From Schistosoma haematobium (taxonomy: Eukaryota > Platyhelminthes > Trematoda > Strigeidida > Schistosomatidae): DNA of 64,000 nt. The stretch spans positions 47,967,364-48,031,363 of the forward strand of contig NC_067196.1 in assembly GCF_000699445.3 (NCBI RefSeq), read 5' to 3'. This document shows, one piece after another, positions 35,673 through 49,149 of this stretch (the first letter of the stretch is position 1; the number at the start of each line of letters is the position of its first letter). A program made the position numbers and the translations under genes. The notes beneath the pieces were generated by a model. The model was not told the origin of the DNA. It saw only the letters and a program-made list of their open reading frames with translations, and searched no databases.

Positions 35673-38600
35673 TAATGTCAAAGGCAGTTAACTTTTATGT
35701 GTCTTCAATTTATGCCAAGTTTCAAGTCGTTTGGTGAATTAAATCAACTTCGTTTTTTTATATCATTTTCTTATTAGATTTTATCAGAACATGTTTTGTT
35801 TTTATTATTGGAGTTGTTCCTGTTCAGTTATTATAGTTTCCCTTTTCATGTATTTTATGTAAGTATTAAGCACTATTACTATTGGCCAATTTATACCATT
35901 TTAAATAGTAAAAATTGTGTTTATCATTTGTGTTTTAATTACTTATGAAATATTGTGTATATTACTACGTAGCACTTTCAAACTGTCTCTATATTCTGAC
36001 AGCATAGTGTCGTGTGTTAATTACATGGGTGATGTCTGATTATATCTCATTTTTGTTTGCCAATAAAAGTTTTAAAAACATTGGCATGGTAATATGTGAT
36101 TGATTTTCTTGAGACTTCATTCATGAGTGCAATCTTAGGTTGTAAATAATGAACTACAATTTCTTGGATGATAATGTATCTTCCTGTTAAATGTGCCTGA
36201 AAGTATTGTATCACCATTACAATATTTCTGTCATTGGTATTAGGAAAACTCCCCATTTTCAATATCATGGATTCCAAATCTTGTACTATAACTTTTCCTA
36301 CAGTACAACGAATTATACTGGTGTACTGTGAGTATTTCAGTAGATGTTTCGGATATGTATTGATTATTCAACCACTTATTATTCGTCATGTCGTACTAAC
36401 AGTTTTTCATTGGAAAAAGAAACAACTAATGTTCATTTTATTTTATATTTAATTTATATATTGCAAGAACTCACTTTCTCAGTATGAACATTCATCAAAA
36501 TTTGAATGGATAGCTTAACTTACTTCCTAACCTTAAAAATACTATGACCTAGTTACCCATATGTTTTCCCATCTTAAAGTATTAGTTTCATAATGTAAAT
36601 CTATCATAGGGTTCCATGCATTTTGATCACTGTATTGCTGTCTACGGCTTATTCACGCAGATTTGTTTTCCTATTAAAGGTTATTATCTGGTGGAAGAAT
36701 TAATACGTTAATATATGTATACCGTGTCCCATATTTCTTTCTTTCTACAGAAACTCATAATATAACAGTTTGGATTCAAGTACCTTGGTAAATAAGGCAC
36801 CGTTTCAGGACATAAAAATAATAAAACTAATTATAACTTAATGTGGTGCTCTGAAAGTGATATTTATTTATGAATGACAGACGTAGACTGTATTTAGTTT
36901 GACAGATAATAGAAATCATAAATCCTAATAAATCTAACTATATAGTTTTCTAAAAAACCTTTTTGTCCAGGAAATTACGTATGTTTTGTTTTAATTCTTG
37001 TGGTTAGTATCATATAATTATTGTGTTTACCTGTAAAACTCAAAACCTACATCTTATTTCCGGACTGTGCTCTGAAAGAAACATTTCTATATGACATAAT
37101 ATCCAGAAAAATGATGTTTGCAACATTAAAATTATCCAGAGTTTAGATATACTATTCAGAAATTGAAAATTATATTACATGCTTGATACAACGATATTTT
37201 TGTGGTTAGCGATCAGTATGCTGAATTCGTCGGTCTGGATACATGGTCAGACAACACGTGTTTCGACAGAAAAGTTTCTTGCTTCATTTCGGCCTAATGC
37301 TCATATATTTGAGTCGTAATTTCACAACTTTTGCTACAGGGGAATAGTTATGTAATACAGTTGTTTATTTACATTTTGTTTGTTTATTGTAGATGGTATT
37401 CAAACATTGAGTCTATATCTAGTGTTGGTCATTTTAATTCATTCTTTTAGATCGATTTTAGTGTTCATTATATCTTTATATTCTATTATCTTCTCTAAAA
37501 TGTGTCACATCAATTTGTATTGAGTTAGAACATATTTTAGTCACGTTTCATCAACTATTGGGCCTTCACTCAAATAAATAGTTGTATTCCTCGATCGAAT
37601 AGCATGAAAAGTGTGCTTGATTCATAAACAAGAGAGGTCATCTGACGTTGTTTAGCACCTGTTTTAAACTAGTATTATTAAACCGATAATAAAAATGAAG
37701 GATACTATGGATGACTGAACTTCTAATGCATTCCTAGCATTCACCATCTTAAATGGACACAAGTAACTGAAGTAAAAGTCACAGGAAACAAACTTTACTT
37801 ATTTATTCTCATAAGTTCCACGAACTACAATCGGGGATTTATTTTATCAGGTTTATAAAAGAAACAGTATTTGAGTCATGATAATCAGGAGTTTATTAAC
37901 TAATATGGATCATATCTATGTCAGTAACTTCCATTTTCCTAAAAGTAATAAGGAAATTATTGTCACCTACAATCCCGTTAAAGGTCAGATAAATCAATTT
38001 AACTTTAAACAGAAATAAAATTTCAGAACAATAACTGATTTATACATCTTCATAAAGATTAATCATTCTTTGCGAAATTTCAGCCAAGCATTATCTTCGT
38101 AATTTAGTGTAGATAGGCCACATAAGAGAACCTTTTATCTCTGTCAATTTATGTCATGTTTCACAATCTCAAGCAACATGCTTTTACTTTTAGTAAATGT
38201 ATATACTTTATGATAAATGAAATATTCTCTGATAATCATGTTCCAATAACTAACAAAAAATCTGGAATAACACAATGAGAAGACGAAGTTGATCTGAAAA
38301 ATGTGATGTATTTGCGTTATATATTTCGAACAATCTGGTCACATATCTACTTGTCAGAACATTTTTAAAAGTAAGCTTATTAAAGATGACTAAATTCAAA
38401 TATAAATATTTAGTATTTCCAAATATCGTGGACGGTTAGGCAAATATATGACTTCAATAATTAATTTACTTTATCTTAGTTATAAAGTTATTTGGATAAT
38501 TTTTAAAAAATCGTTAAAAATAATAATGAAAGCAACCTGATCGATTGGAAAAATCAAGTGGAAAAAATATCTAATTGATGTTAGACATGACAACAAGCAA

Positions 38601-39078
38601 TTTGATCACATTACACACATTTCGTCTCTTCTTTTATGGAATATATCTATTTCCAGCTGAATTTAATTAGAAAGTCACAATCATTGCCTTCTCTTGTTTG
38701 ATTAGTTGTGGAAAGTAAAAGAAAAAGTTACGTTATTTTTTTCTTTAGCATTAATCTTGTTGATTATTAATGATCGACAGAATTCATCTCTTAATATTTT
38801 GTTCATTTTACATTTCTTACTGATTCATTGATAAATCAGTTTGATCAGTTTTGAAGTTTCATTTATCTGTATCACTAAGATAAGTTAATTTTTAATTATG
38901 TAAATAGAATATTTATGTTGTTATTAGGAGTTTGAAAAGAACTAATTTATCATTTGTATATCATTTGAGAAAATGCGATTTTACATTATGATTATTGGTG
39001 AAATTAATAAGAAAATTATTTGTTGACTATTTGTTTAATGAGGTAAGTCGAAATTTGAAGACTGTTAATAATTAGATT
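35673..39078. other. No gene seen
   Basis: AT-rich; opposing short frames near 36050-36450 are not convincing. A less AT-rich patch at 37195-37345 may be an old repeat. Confidence 0.45.
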
Positions 39079-39091
39079 AATAAATCTTCAA

Positions 39092-39749
39092 CACAGTATG
39101 AAACAATCGAATCACAATTGACGGAGAATATTTGGAAGATGTAAAATTCTTTACATATTTGGGTAGCATCATTGATGAACACGATGGGTCTCACGCAGAT
39201 GTGAAGGAGCGGATCGGAAAATCAAGAGCAACATATTTACAACTGAACAACATCTGAAACTTAAAACAACTGTCAACCAACACCAAGGTCGGAAGTTTCA
39301 ATACAAATGTCAAGACAGTTCCACTGTATGGGGCGGAAACCTGGAGAACTACGAAAGTCATCATACAGAAGATACAAGTGTTTATTGACAGCTGTCTACG
39401 CAAAATATTTGGGATTCGTTGGCCAGACACTTTCAGCAACAACCTACTATGGGAGAGAACAAACCAGACCCCAGTGGAGGATGAAATCAGGAAGAAGCGC
39501 AGGAAGTGGATAGGACACACATTGAGGAAAGCACCCAACTGTGTCACAAGACAAGCCCTCACATGGAATCCTGAAAGCCAAAGGAAAAGAGGAAGATCAA
39601 AGAACATATTACGTCGAGAAATGGAGATAGACATGAGAAAAATGAACAAGAGTTGGATGGAATTAGAAAGGTAGGCCCAGGACAGAGTGGGTTGGAGAAT
39701 GCTGGTCAGCGGCCTATGCTCCATTGGGAGTAACAGGCGTAAGTAAGTA
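39092..39749 (+). mobile_element. RTE-like LINE 3' end, 5'-truncated, with target duplication
   Basis: AATAAATCTTCAA at 39079-39091 and AATAAGTCTTCAA at 39750-39762 (one difference) flank the insert. Plus-strand reading: [75 protein letters not shown], with a stop at 39265 and another at 39672. It ends GTAACAGGCGTAAGTAAGTAA, the GTAA tail of this family. Confidence 0.88.
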
Positions 39750-39762
39750 AATAAGTCTTCAA

Positions 39763-40825
39763 AATACTGCAATAAAGAAATAGTTCTAAGCTAATCAAGG
39801 ATAGACGTTGATGTCTACAATTCAACTCTTAGTAGTAAAGTATCTCCGTTTCAACCATTTGAATACATACGATCAAATGGGGGTTGGAATATTCTTAGTT
39901 CGAAAATGTTTTCTCATCACTGTATCAGGCTATCTACCTTAAAAATAAATCAAAAAATCTAGCCACACGTGATATCATATCGGACGAATTCGTACTAACT
40001 TATTGCATGATTGTATCATCATCGATTATCAAAAGTAAACCTTAAAATTCCAATCTTTTCATGCTACAGATAGACCTTACCGATAAGAATATGTAACAAA
40101 AAGTCTTAATCGCTGGCTTCTTGTCAATTATAAGTTTAGTAGCATGATATATCATATCTACAGATGTATCAACCCAACACTATTTCCTGTCAGTAAAAAT
40201 TGTAGTAAATCTCAAATCTTTAGTCATTATCCTAATCATAGTAAAATATTAGTTAATGCATGAATATGGCCATAACATAATTTGTGGGATAGTAATATAT
40301 GAAAACACATAGTAATACTAATGGTAATATAAAATTAATGTCTTGTTGAAATGTAGAACACTAGTATACATATAATCAATGGTTATATAACACAATAATA
40401 CCAATAACAAAATCACTCTTATATTAACTATTCTAGAAATAGTATTTTTATTGAAATAAATTTTACATGGAATAAAGTTTCATTAATTCATTACTAATGT
40501 AAATGCTTTTATAGATGGTATTTTTGTTTTTATTCCCATCATTATTGAATAAATCTATGTTTATCAATATACGTCACCTATTTTTAGATTCAACATAATT
40601 ACATATTTCATTATAACAGTGATAAACCAAATTGAATAAAAATTAGATGATCAATTAGTTCTTTCTTGTCAACATATTGAACCATAAAAAGAAAATAGAT
40701 TTCCTCTTTCTTTGTTTACCATTCGTTTAGTGATTTTCTTTAGAATCGATATTTTTATAGGGATAAATAGTACTTTAAACATTTTATTTCAAATAAGTAT
40801 TATAATTTTATAAAGCTAAACATTT
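39763..40825. other. No gene seen
   Basis: AT-rich, nothing recognised. Confidence 0.5.
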
Positions 40826-40877
40826 TTTGATTGAGATCATGAACCGATTGATGTAAGACTATCATTGAAAACCTAGA

Positions 40878-40924
40878 AGCCTAGGACCGCCGTTTCATTC
40901 TATTGTGGGACTCCTCAGCAGTGC
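40878..40924 (-). ncRNA. Hammerhead ribozyme, family A, core intact but helices weak
   Basis: Core CTGAGGA and GAAA are intact, but helix II is eroded (GTCCC against AGAAT) and helix I has few pairs. Probably poor in activity. Confidence 0.6.
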
Positions 40925-41041
40925 ACATCCACAATCTCGCTCGCGGCATTCAAACTCAAGACCTTCGGTCTCGTACGTGAATGCTTATTCTCTAGGCCAC
41001 TGAGCTTTGGGTTTGAATTCCGCGAGCGGGATCGTGGATGT

Positions 41042-41087
41042 GCACTGACGAGGAGTCCTACAATAGGATGAAATGGCCGTCCAGTGC
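41042..41087 (+). ncRNA. Hammerhead-like ribozyme, family A, decayed
   Basis: Helix I GCACTG/CAGTGC and triplet GTC are good, but the core reads ACGAGGA (C3 and U4 changed). Confidence 0.6.
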
Positions 41088-41130
41088 TTCCAGGTCTTCA
41101 ATGGTGTTCTAAATTCAATCAGTCCATGAT

Positions 41131-41699
41131 CTTGACCAGAAAATTTAATAATCTTCACATTCCCATATTGATAAACCTGAACATTCTAAGCTACAAGTGA
41201 ACAATTAGTATTTGATGTTTGATAAAGCCTTCATAAAAGTATTGTACTATTTGGAAGCAATCGTTGGTTTTTAATTTGGTTGTTTTTTTTACACTGATAG
41301 TTGCAAACTTACTAAAATCACAAAATATCCCCTTAAAAACATATGATCGTAAAGTTGTGTATGGTTAACTTACAGAATAATAAATAATTTCATGTCTGTT
41401 AAGTAGGTGAACTCATATTTCATTGTTCATAGCCATCCACTTAGGTATTGGTTATATGGTTTTGCGATTGGTTTAATGACAATTATTATGTAATACAATT
41501 TCTTCCACATTTGATCACATTTATAATTGCTCTACAATTATTATATATTATGTACCGAAGTGATTCACAGTTTCAATATGCTTAGTTAGTTGACATATTT
41601 TAACTCTTTGTTCATAAAATAATGACTTAAGTTTCTAGTTCACTGATGTAGGGTGAGACAGTTGCCCACCTCAGGCAACGAAATGTCGTTCCTCAGTAT
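41131..41699. other. No gene seen
   Basis: AT-rich, nothing recognised. Confidence 0.5.
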
Positions 41700-41950
41700 C
41701 GTGAGTCGTTTGAAGCTATAAATGTATACCACTGAATACCAGTTCACTGATCTAGATGTTTGATGTTTACGCACAAGATTATAAGTTCCAAGTTCGATTC
41801 CTTTCGGTGGATCTGTGGATCAGCACTGATGACGAGACAAATGATAGAATGTGAAAGCTGTTCAGTGCTTTCTGGTTTTCAAAAGTAGTTCAGCTAACGT
41901 CAGTTCGTGTACAAAACTATCGAAATTCTAGAATCTTTAAAAAGCTTTTT
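41700..41950 (+). mobile_element. Diverged family A relative
   Basis: tRNA-like B box AAGTTCGATTCC, then a hammerhead-like segment (41823-41868, core ATGACGA, GAAA present, helix I GCACTG/CAGTGC) and TTTCTGGTTTTC. Confidence 0.65.
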
Positions 41951-42854
41951 ACTAAACTAAGGTTATGTTTAATTAGGCGTTATTCAAAGGATCGTAAAGA
42001 ATAATTCAGTTGTTCTGTATTAATTCAGGAATTTTCATAAATAGTGTAGTTTTCCTCCTTTTTTAATGTTAAAAAAACAAATTTACACATCACGCTAAAT
42101 TACGTTTTCACTATCTTGGTTATTCAGTATACGTTCGAGTGGTATAGATTTATAAAAAATTCATCTTTAAACTGAAAGTATTGAAAATCAACAAACTGAA
42201 TTTTGATTGATACTTAAAATTCATTAATTGGTTTTTTTAATTCGCTTTGCAACTTTAAGTGTCTAGGATATCTGCTGATCTCAAAATTTTAACTTTATTT
42301 ACTGTAGAAATAGTTGACAAAGACAAGGGAACATATTAATAAGTAATGTTGATTAATGTAACCAAAAACAAATTCTCGTCTCCTTAGTTTAATACAGATT
42401 TTAGGTTTCAAGGAGCTCTAAAACTTCACATTTTAAAGTGTACAAAATGTATCCGTAAAGTTTTATCAAAGTAAGTTATGACTCAGTATTGATTAACTCT
42501 AAATAATAACTGTATTAATAATAAATACATTTCGTGTGGTATCCTAATGAGTAGAAAAATTGTATTTCTGACGTTTCGTAGCCTAATGTAAGCCACTCTG
42601 AAGATACCTACAAACTATATTACGTAAACAAACTGAAGATAGATATTTAACTTGAAATAATGGAAATAACGTCACATTGATAACCAGAGTCATTTACAAA
42701 TTACGTCATTTCGTGATTTGATGAAATAGCTATTTGTTTTTGGTCTTTATGCGCTATTTACGATTTACAATTTTATCGTCAGAGACTTAGATTGTTGACT
42801 TCCACAGACGATCAAAAATGCATCACTACATATAGATTACAGTTTAATCGGAAT
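41951..42854. other. No gene seen
   Basis: AT-rich, nothing recognised. Confidence 0.5.
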
Positions 42855-43015
42855 GTTGAGCGAGACTGGTAGGCCCTAGGTTCGAGTCTCGCGGGGAGCG
42901 GGATCGTGGATGCTCACTGTTGTGGAGTCCCATACTGGGACGAAACGGCCGTCCAGTGCTTCCAGGCTTTCCATGGTGGTCGAGCTTCATTCGACTCATG
43001 ATTTCAACTATTGAC
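42855..43015 (+). mobile_element. Family A element, 5'-truncated
   Basis: B box (AGGTTCGAGTC) and ribozyme region present, A box absent. The hammerhead-like segment at 42913-42958 has perfect helix II (GTCCC/GGGAC), GAAA and GTC, but core TTGTGGA (C3 and A6 changed). Confidence 0.78.
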
Positions 43016-44299
43016 ATGTTTCTTTAGTTATTTATTCAGTAATTATGTGTTTGATCAATAAAAATAATTGAGATAAAAACAGTAACAATCTGTATGTGTT
43101 CAAGATATTAACTTTTTGTAATGTAACGTTGTTACATAAAACATTTAGTTGTAACAAAGATGAGTGGTGAAAATTGAGAAAAAGTAACAACTATTTATTG
43201 AAAACTCTTGGACTGAAAATAAAATTAGTTTCAACTAGAGAAATGGTAAATGCACACCTAGTACATTATATACCTCTTTTTGAGAGATATTCCGATTCAA
43301 TAACATGAACTATAGAAAGAGTTTTCAATAATATTAATGTATTTCTTATGTTTTGTATTGTTTTCATTTGAATTATAAATTCATGGATATAGAAATCCAA
43401 TCCATCGTACTCATGGTTTTCTGTGATTTCGTGGTTGAGCGGGATGGAGATCATGACAAATAAGCCCTACATGTATAACACTAAAATGTTCAGTTTTAGT
43501 AACTTTGAGTTTATAGGTGTAAAAAGTGTAACTAACTAATTAGTGGATTATTTTACCTCTTTGTTTGCCTGTGTCACATTTCGTCTGTCAATTAGGGAAT
43601 GAATTAGTCTTTGTGTAAACCAACAGTGGAATGGAATATTTAAATGGAATGTTTTTAATAACTGCTTTACATGACTTTTCAAGCAGATCATCAAGTTTAT
43701 TACACTTGTGTTACAAGACTTTGGTTTCAGATTACTAATACTTTGAGCTATATTAAGTACCAAGTGATGTTAGGGATAACTTTTCAAAATACTATAACAT
43801 ATAAAAAGATTTATTCTTTTAGAATACATTTTAATGCATATAAATTATCTTGGAAGTATAGTGTAGGATAAGTAAACTCTTCTTGTTGAGAAGAAAAGAG
43901 ATTTCTCTTGAGGTTCTACAATTATTTATTCAAATTGATAATCCGGAAATTGGCCAGGTTTAAGGCCTAGAGTTCTTTGTAATATAAAATAAAATCGTTA
44001 GTGTTGGGATAACTAATGGAAGTGTTAACTTGAATCAGTTTATACGTGCAATGAAATTGTGAGATAAATGATTAGAATAAATATGGTTGACATAGGGTGA
44101 GAGGGAGAATAATGTAATTACAAATCAGAAATTACGTAATATGTGGAACAATATTAACTAATCAAGAATTAGCAAATAGGGGTGGATGCTGTATAAATTT
44201 CTCAACAACGTTGGTAGGTGTCATAATTATAACGATAACATTAATATTTAAAAAAATAATGTGTGAATAAGTCTAAGCTATAAAATTGAACATTAATCA
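43016..44299. other. No gene seen
   Basis: AT-rich; frames of 60-70 codons on both strands lack features. Confidence 0.5.
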
Positions 44300-46990
44300 A
44301 ATTACGTCATCATATCGTAAAAATGCTTATTAACTAAGGAGACTAAAAGTTGGTCAAGGTAATAGGAGAGGTTGAACATATTTTTTTTCTGGACGCAGAG
44401 CTTCGGCATTTTGATCCAAACAGCAATTACTTCAGACCTCTGAAAGATTCTCAGTCTGACGGATTTAAACAGAATGCTGTTAACATGATATATTGTTGTG
44501 AATGATTGCTCCATATTGGCCGTATGGTCCGTTTGTACGAAATGAGCTAAAATCGAGCTGTTAACCGTTCAAACTATATCTCTACTCAATCACACTTCGA
44601 GATGCTCACGAGCCCGAAAATGCGAATCCTTAGAACACCCGCCAACATAACTTGGTACACAAAAGCAGTTGAAATAGTAGATACACAAAGAAGTGGCTAG
44701 TCTAGGTCATTTATCTTCAAATATTAGAGCCCATATACAGGGGCTTTTGGTTCACAGTTAGGCATTCCTTAAGCTCTCTTTCTTAATCAAATGGTTATTT
44801 ACAAATTTCCCTGGAAATCCATTTTCTTTCAAGGTAGTACGCAACGCTTTTGTTTCCTCTTAAACCACATCCAGGGTGCATATGGTCTTGATTCTATAAT
44901 GAAGTGTTGTATTATTCAGGTTCGTTTTATAATGTAGAGGAACACAACCAAGAAAATTTGTACATTGATTAGCCTCTTCTTAGCGACCCATAAATCCTCC
45001 TTGTAGGTTGAACATCAAGAAAGGCTATTCTACCTCTATTTTCTTCCTCATATATGGATTTTATGAACGAATGAACTTCATTAAATCTATCGAGTGTTTC
45101 TATCAGGTAAGTATGGTCGTTAGGAATGATGAACATATCGTCCATATCTCGTCAGCAAAATCAAAATTTGTCGATCTGCCAGTCCAGTTGACCATTTTCT
45201 AGTTAAGTGAGGAAAAAAATGTCAAGAAGCCAATATAGAACCTTGTGTTTAACTTAACGCTACACCATTTATTTGTTTATATATTTCACCATTGAATTTG
45301 AAGTTCACCTTCATAGTGCATTTTAGTAATATTTTCTTGATGGTCTCCATAGGGATTGTAGTCTCTATTTCCTGTTCTCTCAGTTTTTTACAGATGTAGT
45401 TTACAGTCTCCCTGTGGGGACACTTATAAACAATGATTTTACGTCTAAGGAAATCACCGTTTGTCCTTTGGTGTTTATAATTTTGATCTTGTCGACTAAC
45501 TGGAATACATACTTAATAGGTGTTTGTGGAATGGTTTTAGAACGGTTACTAACGATTTCGCTACGGTATGATAAAGGGGATTTGGCGCGTCCAAAATTAG
45601 TCTCTATGGAATATCGTGTTTGTGTACCTTCGGTAGTCTATATAACCTAGGTAAATGGGTACCTATAGACCTAATTGTTTCGTAAATTTTCGATGAAATT
45701 ACCTGTTGATCTCTGAGCTTTTTTAAAGATCTGGTCAGTTCATTCCCTACCTTACAATGATATCATTTTCGTCATTCCCTTTCTGCAATTTTGGATGATC
45801 ACTTAAGATATTATTCATCATGTCAATATAGTTTTTCTGGTTAGCGTTTTTTTAGCGAGTTAGTTTTCTACGGGATGGGGACGCTAACCCCATGCCCAAC
45901 GTACTGTGGGAGAGGACAAACCAGACCCCAGTGGAGGAAGAAATCAGGAAGAAGCGCTGGAAATGGATAGGACACACATTGAGGAAAGCACCCAACTGTG
46001 TCACAAGACAAGCCCTCACATGGAATCCTGAAGGCCAAAGGAGAAGAGGATGACCAAAGAACACATTACGCCGAGAAATGGAGATAGACATGAGAAAAAT
46101 GAACAAGAGTTGGATGGAATTAGAAAGGTAGGCCCAGGACAGAGTGGGTTGGAGAATGCTGGTCAGCGGCCTATGCTCCATTGGGAGTAACAGGCGTAAG
46201 TAAGTAAGTAAGTAATATAGTTTTTGTTGTTCATTAGGTCATTTCCTGTTCTTTTATCAGATTTCGTAATAATCAGATATTTTGTCATTATTAAGTTCAT
46301 TGATAGCCTCCTTATGTTTTTTTAGTTAAAATGCTTCTGTGGTTCTATCTACTATTCCTAAACTGATAATTGTGTTAGAAACAATCCTAAATTCACATGT
46401 TGTAATTTTAAATGATATACTTTGCATTAAACCTAGCCAATTTTTTAGATTATCAATTTCTTCGTTCATATATCTGTGTTGTATAATGTTGGGAATTTTC
46501 AGCGAAAAAAAGATTTTTACAAAATATTGTCATAGAAGTGGCTCAAGCAGTAGATTAACAATCATTTTTCTGTAACCCACAACCGGATAGTATTCCTTCA
46601 CTAGTAACTTATAAATATTTCTTATGCTTAATATACTTACACTGTTTTGTGACTCATTAAATTCAGTTTTTTATGTGTGAATTCCTTGTATTCATCTTCT
46701 AAACGATACTTCTGTTTTGTTTATTCATTATTGGTTGTGAATATTGTTAACAGTCTATCTCAACGTTCAATAAATTCTTGATATTACTAAGTATGAACTA
46801 AAAATACGTTCCACATAGCTAGGAACATCTCCTTAAGCAATGTCATTCTTATTATGTACATAGTATCAAATCCTTTTGGTCGTGTATTGTCTACTTTAAC
46901 ATCAGATTCCATAATCATGTGATCAGTAAATACGTATTTGGAGTTCAACCAACGTGTACATATACACTCACATTTTTTCACTTTGTAAAT
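44300..46990 (-). mobile_element. Degenerate Penelope-like element: RT plus GIY-YIG endonuclease, interrupted
   Basis: Minus-strand reading, in transcript order: KYLIITKSDKRTGNDLMNNK (46226-46320), LPRLYRLPKVHKHDIP (45604-45650), VISLDVKSLFISVP (motif A, about 45418-45458), FNGEIYKQINGVAL, RDMDDMFIIPND (motif C, about 45119-45152), IAFLDV, then a GIY-YIG type segment with YVGG (44638-44649) and RAREH (44602-44616), then SSILAHFVQTDH. These are the blocks of Penelope-like elements with endonuclease. Many stops and frameshifts. The right limit is uncertain. A chimeric LINE insert splits it at 45837-46213. Confidence 0.82.
45837..46213 (+). mobile_element. Chimeric RTE-like LINE insert nested in the Penelope-like element
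   Basis: AATATAGTTTTT flanks both sides (45825-45836, 46214-46225). The first 65 bases are the GCGAG/CTACGGGATGGGG repeat module also seen at 18603. From about 45901 the sequence is the LINE C-terminal end ([19 protein letters not shown] and following), nearly identical to 39440-39740, ending in (GTAA)n. The junction is unusual for simple 5' truncation. Confidence 0.88.
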
Positions 46991-49149
46991 ATTTTTCAGT
47001 TATTATGATTCAAATCTTTGTTACCATCCAAAAGACATCAATGTCTAAATGTGATTGAATGAGCCTTTAATGTAGATTTGTTTTCAGACTTTGGATGTAC
47101 ATCGATACTTTTATTTCTGATTGTAACTCTGCTCAGACAAGCTTTTTGGCTAAAACATTGCAGTTATTTGGATTTCAATCTCTAAGACTATTTGAAATAT
47201 AATTGTTGCATAAGATTAATATCAATTATGGTGAATAATTTTATTTTCTACTCGTTATATATCGTGATCGACTATAAAATTCATTTTGGATTCCACCGAC
47301 AGTAATTTATAAATCTAATTAACTGAAGCATATCTTACCAACATCTATTTTGAGCGGTCAACTTCAAACCAAACTAAAATTAATAAATTTCTTTTCTTTT
47401 TGTCGTTGTGGTTATTGAACATTATTATTGTGATTAAAGTAATTTTTCGTAAACATATTTCATTGGTCTATTTTGTCATGATAACAAAAATTAAATAGCA
47501 ATGATAATTACAAGTAGAAATGTGAGTGTTTTGTTTATTACCAAGTTGATTCAGTATTTAATTGTTATAGCTTGAAGTACAATGTTTTCCTCAAGTATTA
47601 CCACTGTATATTTCATTATTAAGAGGCAAATAACATTATGGTAGTTAAATTTTCATGTTGTTCCAACTACGATTCACTGATGTAATGGAACGTTTTTTGA
47701 CTCATAACTGTACTATTCGGATAACCATCTTTGGGAAATGTACTTTGTACACTAACCAACCACCCAGTTGTTTAGTTCATTAGTCAAGTTGCTAGGTTGT
47801 CACTGGTTTGAGTAGCTCAACATCAAAACTTTTATTTTAATTTCAGTTGCTTGCTGAGACTGACAAGTATTTGGCTGCTTAAAGTAAATGTTTTCTTCCT
47901 ACAAAATTTAAACAAGTGTCACTCAGTCGCAAAGTTTTATAAATCACTACTAAGCTATTCGGATAATAGACAATCATTATATTTTTTCGCTTTATGACGT
48001 CACATGTACAATGTTGGAGAAAAATTATGTAAGCTCCATTAAAATAGCTTTCGATGCAATCTGATAATACGTAATCATTTTTATGATTTACTAATGGATT
48101 TACAAGATTTTAACATTACAAGGAAAATCTAACTCACCAATGTCATACTAGACATTAGTCAAAATGTTGACAGTATGATCTGAATGTCAAATGAAGTTGA
48201 TTTTTTTTTCAATGTTCCAAATTTCTCTCTTTATTAATGGATGCTAACATTCCATAAATTCTTAACTTAGAAAACGACTTTTGCTAATAAACCAGTATAT
48301 TTTAGATTGAATTTACGCTTTCCGTAATCAATTGTATTTTTCTGTTTTTACGTTAAGTTTCAAAATTAGCTTAATGTGCATAAAAATTAAACATTTCGTA
48401 GTACATAATTTTATATAAATAGTCAGATGATTTAGTTGTTATGACGCTACCTTTAGCTTTACGTCGATAGTTTTAATTTTTATCTTCACCACCATTATTA
48501 CGACGACAAAGTTCTATAACGGATGAATGTACTTCTCAAATTTTAATACTAACCATTACTAAACTAGTCAAAAAATAACCAAATGAAGAAAAGGTGATTA
48601 AGTAATTTTGAACAGTTACATTTGTTGTAAATCTAAGGGTATAGTTTCATTTCCCAAAAGACTTGAACGATCCCCCCCCATCTTCAAACACTTCTATATT
48701 TTGACTAGCTTCACTTTGATAGTATTTAAGACTTTCAAAGCAGAAATGAGTTTATTTTTTTACTGTATCGCTGTATTTTAGACATGTTACAATAATGTAC
48801 AAGTTGAAATGTATGTAAATACCAATATCAAGATTGTAATAATTTGACAAAACTCCGAAAGTAACTAACTGGTGTCTCAAAATTTACATAAAATGTAATT
48901 TTAGGAAGACATGTCATAAATGCAATCTAAAATCAAATAATAGTAAAGGGAAGAAGTGGACATTAATTAAGTTAGAAAATAGATAAAACAGATAATGAAG
49001 GATTGTATGAAAGGAAATGTTCCATACCAAATATTCTAGTCAAGTGATTACTTTAATCCCTAGATCCTACAACTTAAATAGATCAGTTGTAGATTGAACT
49101 AATATTACCTATAGTTCATTTGGTCACTACTATTACAGAAAAATAAACG
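46991..49149. other. No gene seen; 3' flank of the Eph gene
   Basis: AT-rich. It holds the possible 3' UTR and poly(A) signals of the kinase gene near its right end; no repeat recognised. Confidence 0.5.
48751..48756 (-). terminator. Candidate poly(A) signal for the Eph gene
   Basis: AATAAA on the minus strand about 395 bases after the stop codon. A nearer variant ATTAAA lies at 49052-49057, about 93 bases after the stop. Which is used cannot be decided without transcript ends. Confidence 0.35.

Larger units (their letters stand above)
40826..41130. mobile_element. Family A snap-back element with two opposed ribozymes
   Basis: A minus-strand half (40826-41005, including a tRNA-like piece and hammerhead 40878-40924) abuts a plus-strand half (41006-41130) with its own hammerhead-like segment. 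The ends are inverted copies. Confidence 0.78.

Noticed and set aside
39191..39772. 193-codon minus-strand frame
   Set aside because: Antisense shadow of the LINE C-terminal region, which reads correctly on the plus strand; the same shadow recurs at 45852-46181 and 169-711.
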